A stretch of DNA of 64,000 bases. Source: Streptomyces subrutilus. GTDB lineage: Bacteria > Actinomycetota > Actinomycetes > Streptomycetales > Streptomycetaceae. Positions 59,100 to 64,000 of this stretch are shown piece by piece. Position 1 is the first letter of the stretch, and the number at the start of each line of letters is the position of its first letter. A program made the position numbers and the translations under genes. The stretch is taken from NCBI RefSeq assembly GCF_008704535.1, contig NZ_CP023701.1, forward strand, positions 6,986,001-7,050,000, read 5' to 3'. The notes beneath the pieces are model-generated. The model was not told the DNA's origin. It searched no databases and saw nothing but the letters and a program-made list of their open reading frames with translations.

Positions 59100-59906
59100 T
59101 CAGCGGGCCGCGCCGAAGCTCTGCGTCCAGTAGGCGTTCGGCTGGGCCAGGGCGACGCCGATCTCCTTGAAGGAGCAGTTCAGGATGTTCTCCCGGTGCC
59201 CGGGGCTGTTCATCCAGCCGGTCATGACCTGCTGGGGCGAGCTGTAGCCGTAGGCGACGTTCTCGCCGTACGTCGTCCAGGCGTAGCCGGCCCGGGTGAT
59301 GCGCGCGCCCGGGTCGGAGCCGTCCGAGCCGGTGTGCGACATGGTGGCGGTCGCGGCCATGTCCTTGCTGTGGGCGAGTGCGGCAGCCGTCAGTTTCGGG
59401 TTGACGGTCAGCACCGAGCAGCCGGCCTTGGCGCGCTCCGCGTTGACGAGGGCCACCACTTCGGCCGCCGGGCCGGAGGCGGCGGGCGCGGGAGGTGCGG
59501 CGGGTGCCTTCGGCGCGGCCGGGGCCGTCGTCCGGGCCGGCGCCCGGTGCGGCTTCGCGGGCTGCGCCGAGGTGACGGGGGGCTGCGTCCGTTGCGGCGG
59601 GTCCGTCGTGGCCCGCGGCGCGGGCGCGGCGGGCGCGGTGGGCGTCGCGGTCGTGGCGACCGGGGTCGGTGCGGTCGGAGCGGTCGGTGCGGGGGTCTGG
59701 ACCTGGGTGGCCTGCCCGCCCGCGGGGCTCCGGAGGGGGGCGCCGGCGTGGGCCGCGCGCAGGTCCTGCCCGCCGTCGGCCGTCGCCCCACCCGTCCCCC
59801 GGCCGTCCAGGCACGCCAGGGCGGCCGTGGGGACGCCCACGATGCCCAGGGCGACGGCGGCGATCGATATCTTCTTGTAGCGCCTGCTCTTGCGGTGCTT
59901 CCGCAT
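59100..59906 (-). CDS. Secreted CAP-domain (SCP/YkwD-like) protein
   Basis: 268 residues from ATG at 59906. A very basic start (MRKHRKSRRYKKISI) and hydrophobic stretch AAVALGIVGVPTAALA give a signal peptide cleaved near residue 32. A long Thr/Pro/Ala-rich linker (about 40-145) precedes the CAP domain: VVALVNAERAKAGCSVLTVN, LAHSKDMAATATMSHTG, YAWTTYGENVAYGYSS, MNSPGHRENILNCSFKEIGV. Likely cell-wall associated; CAP proteins bind lipids or peptidoglycan fragments. The linker resembles other Streptomyces wall-spanning proteins. Confidence 0.9.
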   Translation of the reverse strand: MRKHRKSRRYKKISIAAVALGIVGVPTAALACLDGRGTGGATADGGQDLRAAHAGAPLRSPAGGQATQVQTPAPTAPTAPTPVATTATPTAPAAPAPRATTDPPQRTQPPVTSAQPAKPHRAPARTTAPAAPKAPAAPPAPAASGPAAEVVALVNAERAKAGCSVLTVNPKLTAAALAHSKDMAATATMSHTGSDGSDPGARITRAGYAWTTYGENVAYGYSSPQQVMTGWMNSPGHRENILNCSFKEIGVALAQPNAYWTQSFGAAR

Positions 59907-60576
59907 GCCTGACCCCGTTCGGTTCCGCGAAGCGTCCTGCGCCCGGGCTGCCGGAGCGCCGGGCGGGCCGCCATTCTTGGAAGGGCGGGAACGGGCTGGC
60001 AAGTCTCGTCACCCGTTCGCATGGCGCTGCCGCACGTCGGACTTGCCAAGCGGGGGAAGTCGTGCTGTTCGGGTGGGCGACGACCGGGCCGGACCGGATG
60101 ACCGGTCGTCAGGAGCATCCGCGACAGGGCCAGTCGTCGTGGCGGCCGGGACGAGGGAGAGGTTCACAACGGCATGGAGGGGTGAATGTCGCCTGGTCAC
60201 CGATGAATCCGGACATGTCGCCCTGCCGTGGGTGGACGTAATGGTTCCGTGATCTCGCACGTCCTCGTGAGGCATCTCACTGTTTCGCGTGCGCGGGGCG
60301 CGGCGGAACGGGCCGTGTCGGCCGCGTCGGGGTCGGGGCACCGGGTGGAGGTGCGGTCGGAGGTGCTGCCAGAGGGCCGTCCGGCCGTGCCGGTGCGGGG
60401 GAGCGCTCCGCAAGTCGTCCTGCGTGCACCGGAGTTGTCCGGGCGATCGCGGGTGAGCGGCCGGCGTCGGGGCCCTTGCTGCGTCGTCGCCGTTCGCGAA
60501 TGATGCTCTCCGGTGTGCCGGCCGCCCCGGCCGGAGCCCGTTCGCCATCCCAGAACCGACCGGCCGGAGGACTGCC
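59907..60576. other. 670-bp intergenic region between divergent secreted-protein genes
   Basis: It must carry the promoters of the CAP-domain gene and the NLP gene. Frames such as 60228-60503 (+) and 60009-60587 (-) have no recognisable motifs, no good ribosome binding sites and unusual amino-acid composition, so I treat it as non-coding. I looked for a c-di-AMP riboswitch, often found before Streptomyces cell-wall genes, and did not recognise one. Confidence 0.5.
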
Positions 60577-61344
60577 TTGCGGACCACTCAGCGCATCCGG
60601 AGATCATCCGTCGTCGTCGGCGCCGCCCTCGCGCTCGTCGTCGCCGTTCCCCAGGTGGCCTTCGCCGCCCCGCCCCCGGCGCTCCCCGTCAACGCCGAAG
60701 CCATCGAGCTGACCTTCCAGCCGGCGTACGACTACGACACGGACGGCTGCTACCCGACGCCCGCCATCGGCCCGACCGGCGTCCTCAACGGCGGCCTCAA
60801 CCCCAGCGGCGCCCTCAACGGCAACTGCCGGGACGCCTCGGACCTCGCCAACACCAACGGCTACTCGCGTGCCACCTGCAACAACGGCTGGTGCGCGGTG
60901 GTGTATGCGCTCTACTTCGAGAAGGACCAGGCGGTGCCCGGCATCGGCCTCGGCGGCCACCGCCACGACTGGGAGCACGTGGTGGTGTGGATCCAGAACA
61001 ACGAGGCGAAGTACGTCGCCACCTCCGCCCACGGAGAATTCAACCTGCACGCGCGCGACCAGATCCGCTGGGACGGCACGCACCCGAAGGTCGTCTACCA
61101 CAAGGACGGCATCGGCACGCACTGCTTCCGGGCGGCGACCGCGAACGACGAACCGCCCGAGAACCACCGCGGCACCTGGCAGTACCCGGCCCTGGTCGGC
61201 TGGTCGGGCTACCCGGCGACGCTCCGGGACAAGCTCGTCCAGGCCGATTTCGGCAGTGCGCACTTCGGCCTGAAGGACGGCTCGTTCGCGTCCCACCTGG
61301 CGAAGGCCAAGCCGGCCGGCATCCCCTTCGACCCGAACGGGTAG
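60577..61344 (+). CDS. Secreted NPP1/NLP (necrosis- and ethylene-inducing peptide-like) protein
   Basis: 255 residues from TTG at 60577 with GGAGG 6 nt upstream. Sec signal peptide RIRRSSVVVGAALALVVAVP ending at AFA-APPP. The NLP fold is marked by the heptapeptide GHRHDWE in LGGHRHDWEHVVVWIQNN and the N-terminal DGCYPTPAI stretch; Cys pairs are present (CRD...CNNGWC). NLPs bind plant glycosylinositol phosphorylceramides and permeabilise cells. In Streptomyces the role is unclear and not all members are toxic. No immunity or secretion partner beside it. Confidence 0.9.
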   Translation: MRTTQRIRRSSVVVGAALALVVAVPQVAFAAPPPALPVNAEAIELTFQPAYDYDTDGCYPTPAIGPTGVLNGGLNPSGALNGNCRDASDLANTNGYSRATCNNGWCAVVYALYFEKDQAVPGIGLGGHRHDWEHVVVWIQNNEAKYVATSAHGEFNLHARDQIRWDGTHPKVVYHKDGIGTHCFRAATANDEPPENHRGTWQYPALVGWSGYPATLRDKLVQADFGSAHFGLKDGSFASHLAKAKPAGIPFDPNG

Positions 61345-61372
61345 GCCGCGCCGGACGGGTGGGCCCGCCGGG

Positions 61373-61873
61373 TCAGCTGGCGTCGCCCGCCGCCGAGCCC
61401 GTCGCCCGGTCCGCGCCCCAGCGGGCGATGGCGGCCGGGAGGTCGAGCTCGCCCGAGCGCAGGTCGGAGTCGGCGGCGGGCCAGTCCTCGCGGGGGACGC
61501 GCCACATCAGCTCGAACTCGTTGCCGTCCGGGTCCTTGGCGTAGAAGGACTTCGAGACCAGGTGGTCCGTCGCTCCGACCAGCGCGCCCCGTTCGGCGAG
61601 GGTCCGGCCCAGCTCCGCCAGCTCGCCGAGCGTGCCGACCTCCCACGCCAGGTGGTAGAGGCCGACCCGGCCCTGCTCCGGACCGGGCGCCCCGGCGCCG
61701 ATCGCGAACAGCCCGAGGTCGTGGTCGTTCAGGCTGCCCGGAGCGCTGAGGAAGGCGGCCTTGCCGGGGATCAGGTGGTCCACCTGGAATCCGAAGACGT
61801 CCCGGTAGAAGGCGACGGAACGGTCGACCTCGCGGATCCAGAGCACGGCGTGGTTGAGGCGGCGTACGGGCAT
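61373..61873 (-). CDS. VOC-family protein (glyoxalase/extradiol dioxygenase fold)
   Basis: 166 residues from ATG at 61873. Paired beta-alpha-beta modules: RRLNHAVLWIREVDRSVAFY with metal His, VGLYHLAWEVGTLGELAEL with a second His, and DPDGNEFELMWRVP with Glu. This matches catechol 2,3-dioxygenase-like VOC proteins of actinomycetes. Possible roles are antibiotic binding or ring cleavage; the substrate is unknown. A palindrome GTTCAAATTCGAAC lies 57 bp upstream. It converges on the NLP gene. Confidence 0.86.
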   Translation of the reverse strand: MPVRRLNHAVLWIREVDRSVAFYRDVFGFQVDHLIPGKAAFLSAPGSLNDHDLGLFAIGAGAPGPEQGRVGLYHLAWEVGTLGELAELGRTLAERGALVGATDHLVSKSFYAKDPDGNEFELMWRVPREDWPAADSDLRSGELDLPAAIARWGADRATGSAAGDAS

Positions 61874-61929
61874 GGCGGGGCTCCGGAGGGCTCGAAGGCG
61901 GGGTTCGGCGTGACTCCGTCCCAGCATAC

Positions 61930-62032
61930 GTTCAAATTCGAACTACCGGGGTGCGGGGTCGCCGCGCGCGGTGCCGGCCGGGGCGGCGGCGGCCCGGGAA
62001 ACGTCCGTCCGTACGGGCGTTTGAACGTACGG
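61930..62032. promoter_or_regulatory. Symmetric elements in the VOC/GlsB divergent promoter
   Basis: GTTCAAATTCGAAC at 61930-61943 (one mismatch pair) and the 7-bp inverted repeat CCGTACG (62009-62015) / CGTACGG (62026-62032). Either could be an operator; no regulator gene is adjacent. Confidence 0.4.
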
Positions 62033-62086
62033 AAGGTGAGCACTCGGCACAGGGAGAAATGAACGCCCCCCCGAGAGGACACCGCC

Positions 62087-62356
62087 GTGGGAATCATCGC
62101 CTGGATCGTCATCGGCCTGCTCGCCGGAATCATCGCGAAGGCCCTGCTGCCCGGCAAGGACCCGGGTGGTTGCATCGTCACGATCGCCATCGGCATCGTC
62201 GGCGCCCTCCTCGGCGGCTGGCTGGGCAAGGTCCTGTTCGGGGTCGAGTCGATCGACGGGTTCTTCGACCTCTCCACCTGGATCGCCGCCATCGTCGGCT
62301 CCCTGATCCTGCTGCTCGTCTACCGCCTGGTCACCGGTGGACGCCGCCGCGGCTGA
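62087..62356 (+). CDS. GlsB/YeaQ/YmgE-family small membrane protein
   Basis: 89 residues from GTG at 62087 with GAGAGGAC upstream. Three hydrophobic segments (IIAWIVIGLLAGIIAKALL; CIVTIAIGIVGALLGGWLG; TWIAAIVGSLILLLVYRLV) and the family loop LPGKDPGGC. It belongs to the transglycosylase-associated protein family, often induced by general stress; molecular role unknown. Confidence 0.9.
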   Translation: MGIIAWIVIGLLAGIIAKALLPGKDPGGCIVTIAIGIVGALLGGWLGKVLFGVESIDGFFDLSTWIAAIVGSLILLLVYRLVTGGRRRG

Positions 62357-62470
62357 CCGGCGTACAGCCGCCCCGCACACGCACCACGCGCACCGCACGG
62401 CCGCGGCACGAGCCGCGGCGACGAACGAGGATCCCGCATACGGGGCCGGGCCCCGGGCAGGCGGAGGAAC

Positions 62471-62971
62471 ATGGACACCACCACACAGCCCACGCAGACC
62501 ACCCAGCCCTCGCAGTTCCGCGTCACCGTCGCGGGGGAGCGGTTCACCTGCGACGACGCCCAGGGCCTGGGCCCGCAGGGAGACGGCGGCCTGCCGGGAC
62601 AGGAACTCACGGTGACGCTCACCGGCTGCGTCCTGACCGACGTGCCGGCGGCCCTCTCCTGGGCCTTGGCCGAGACCGTGGAGCCCGTGCACCCCGGCAT
62701 CGACGACGCTGCCGAGGGGGAGGGTGAGGACGGCCCGCAGAGCGCCTCCGTCCGCATCGACGAGACGGACGCCGCCGGCCGCCAGGTGATCACCGCCTGG
62801 GAGCTGACCGGTGCGGCGCCGGCCCAGGTCCAGGGCGCCAGCACCACGGCGTCGAACCACGAGACCCGCATCCAGCGGCTCACCTTGACCGCCGTCAAGA
62901 TCACCCCCATCCTGCGCGACGAGGAGCGCTTCGAGGCCGCGGGCATCGCGGCCCCCGCGGACCGCCGGTGA
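62471..62971 (+). CDS. Protein of unknown function, coupled to the cation transporter
   Basis: 166 residues from ATG at 62471 with GGCGGAGGAAC upstream. Thr/Gln-rich start (MDTTTQPTQTTQPSQ), then a likely all-beta domain with FRVTVAGERFTCDDAQGLG, ELTVTLTGCVLTDVPAALSW and ETRIQRLTLTAVKITPIL. Two Cys residues (in FTCDD and TGCVL) could be metal-binding or a disulfide. I do not recognise the family. No signal peptide. Its stop overlaps the GTG of the cation diffusion facilitator by 4 bp, so the two are translationally coupled. Confidence 0.7.
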   Translation: MDTTTQPTQTTQPSQFRVTVAGERFTCDDAQGLGPQGDGGLPGQELTVTLTGCVLTDVPAALSWALAETVEPVHPGIDDAAEGEGEDGPQSASVRIDETDAAGRQVITAWELTGAAPAQVQGASTTASNHETRIQRLTLTAVKITPILRDEERFEAAGIAAPADRR

Positions 62972-63960
62972 CACCACCCGCCGAAACGGCCGCCGAACGG
63001 GACGGCGCCACCCGCACCACCGTGTGGGTGGCGCTGGGCGCGAACCTGGCCATCTGCGTGGCCAAGGGCGTCGGCGGCGTCATCGCCGGCTCGCCGGCGC
63101 TGCTGTCCGAGGCCGCGCACTCCGTGGCCGACAGCCTCAACGAGGTCTTCCTGCTCGCCTCCGTCAAGCGCAGTCGGCGCCCGGCGGACGAGCGGCACCC
63201 CTTCGGCTACGGCAAGGAACGGTTCTTCTGGTCCCTGCTCGCCGCCGTCGGCATCTTCGTCACCGGCGGCTGCTTCTCCGTGTTCCAGGGCATCGAGGCC
63301 CTGCGCTCCGGCGGCTCCGAGACGCACGAGGGCTACCTGATCGGCCTCGTCGTGCTCTTCGTGGCCCTGCTCGCCGAAGGGGCCTCCCTGCTGCGCGCCG
63401 TGCGCCAGGTGCGCGGCGCGGCCCAGTCGGCCGGCCGGAGCACCGCCGACGAGATCAAGCAGGTCGGCGACCCCGCCCTGCGCACCGTCCTCGCCGAGGA
63501 CAGCACGGCCTGCGCGGGCGTCCTGCTCGCCATGGCCGGCATGGCCCTGCACATGGTGACCGGCGAGGTCGCGTACGAGGCGGGCGCCTCCATCCTGATC
63601 GGCGTCCTGCTCGTCTACGTCGCCTACACGCTCGGCAAGGGCGCCCGCGCCCAGCTGATCGGCGAGGCGGCCGACCCCGGCATGCAGCGCGAGGTGCGCG
63701 AACTGCTCGCCGAGCAGCCCGAGATCGACTCGGTCACCGCTCTGCTGACCATGCGGCTCGGGCCGGACGCGGTCCTGCTGGCCGCCGGCATCGACTTGAC
63801 GGCCGGCTACGACAGCGAAACCGTCGAGGACGCGATGGTCCGCATCCGCGCCGAACTGAAGGAGCGCTGGCCCGAGCTCGACCAGGTCTTCCTCGACGTC
63901 ACGGACGCCGCCGCGGCTCGCCGCACCGCCGCGCACGAGGGGCGCGCCGCCGGTCCGTGA
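62968..63960 (+). CDS. Cation diffusion facilitator (CDF) transporter
   Basis: 330 residues from GTG at 62968 (overlaps the previous stop as GTGA). CDF fold: first helix VWVALGANLAICVAKGVGGVI, metal site ALLSEAAHSVADSLNEVFLL with Ser/His/Asp ligands, then HPFGYGKERFFWSLL after helix 2; the second metal site in helix 5 reads VLAEDSTACAGVLLAM (Glu/Asp in place of the usual HxxxD). A C-terminal cytoplasmic domain (REVRELLAEQPEIDSVTALL) follows. Members export Zn, Co, Fe or Mn by proton exchange; the altered second site may change selectivity. Confidence 0.88.
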   Translation: MTPPAETAAERDGATRTTVWVALGANLAICVAKGVGGVIAGSPALLSEAAHSVADSLNEVFLLASVKRSRRPADERHPFGYGKERFFWSLLAAVGIFVTGGCFSVFQGIEALRSGGSETHEGYLIGLVVLFVALLAEGASLLRAVRQVRGAAQSAGRSTADEIKQVGDPALRTVLAEDSTACAGVLLAMAGMALHMVTGEVAYEAGASILIGVLLVYVAYTLGKGARAQLIGEAADPGMQREVRELLAEQPEIDSVTALLTMRLGPDAVLLAAGIDLTAGYDSETVEDAMVRIRAELKERWPELDQVFLDVTDAAAARRTAAHEGRAAGP

Positions 63961-64000
63961 GGCCGCCGCGTCACACGGACGGACCTGCCCCGCATGCCGG

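Noticed and set aside
59907..60576. Small genes or a c-di-AMP riboswitch between the CAP and NLP genes
   Set aside because: Frames lack motifs and ribosome binding sites, and I could not match the conserved riboswitch core by eye.

Overview
The window reads as chromosomal DNA of a Streptomyces-type actinomycete. GC content is very high throughout, GTG and occasional TTG starts are common, and GGAGG-type ribosome binding sites precede most genes. The gene families also fit: SpoIIE-type hybrid kinase/phosphatase, anti-sigma ATPase, F420/LLM oxidoreductases, HxlR/TetR/GntR regulators beside the enzymes they probably control, Tat-exported hydrolases and a NovQ/CloQ-type prenyltransferase. The mix looks like accessory or arm sequence rather than core chromosome. 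I see no rRNA, tRNA or CRISPR.

Layout. 1-8.7 kb: flavin enzymes, an HxlR/MFS divergent pair, a 1281-residue hybrid sensor kinase-PP2C protein and a small GNAT-like protein. 8.7-17.3 kb: PRC-barrel/DUF2382 stress protein, DUF5709 protein, FUSC-type membrane protein, GltB-like flavoprotein, pyruvate oxidase, and an aldo/keto reductase with its divergent TetR and three palindromic operators. 17.26-18.20 kb: an intact IS5-family element with CTAG target duplications, inserted in the stop codon of that TetR. 18.2-22.5 kb: minus-strand operon of a cysteine-synthase-like PLP enzyme, MFS exporter, GNAT and a headless TetR. 22.7-26 kb: EF-hand protein, isopropylmalate-dehydrogenase-like enzyme, isochorismatase-fold hydrolase and methyltransferase. 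26-31.3 kb: SDR/TetR pair, then a GntR regulator with two Tat-exported amidohydrolases. 31.4-37.3 kb: LLM oxidoreductase, anti-sigma ATPase behind a tetranucleotide tract, an aromatic prenyltransferase fused to a cupin, and a beta-lactamase-fold hydrolase with its TetR. 37.5-40.6 kb: a four-EF-hand protein, a thioesterase, an HxlR and an MFS.

42.3-52.3 kb is the most striking region, a minus-strand gene set that looks like an uncharacterised biosynthetic cluster. In transcription order it holds Zn-alcohol dehydrogenase, ROK sugar kinase, APH-type kinase, then after an AT-rich gap intradiol dioxygenase, class III aminotransferase, inositol-monophosphatase-like phosphatase, AurF-type diiron N-oxygenase, seryl-tRNA-synthetase-like amino acid:carrier-protein ligase, nitronate monooxygenase, free-standing acyl carrier protein and MOSC protein. 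Most junctions overlap by 1-14 nt or are only a few bases wide. My reading is that an amino acid is loaded on the carrier protein and N-oxidised there, while a sugar/cyclitol-like part is built by the dehydrogenase, aminotransferase, kinase and phosphatase. The product is unknown. A 51-bp tandem duplication sits at the N-oxygenase/ligase junction.

52.5-64 kb: a P450 remnant, a membrane protein, an HxlR/reductase pair, a double beta-propeller protein, an alkylsulfatase, a CAP-domain secreted protein, a secreted NLP (NPP1) toxin-like protein, a VOC protein, a small GlsB-type membrane protein, and a cation diffusion facilitator overlapping a protein of unknown function. Several convergent pairs are separated by long perfect hairpins that probably end transcription in both directions.
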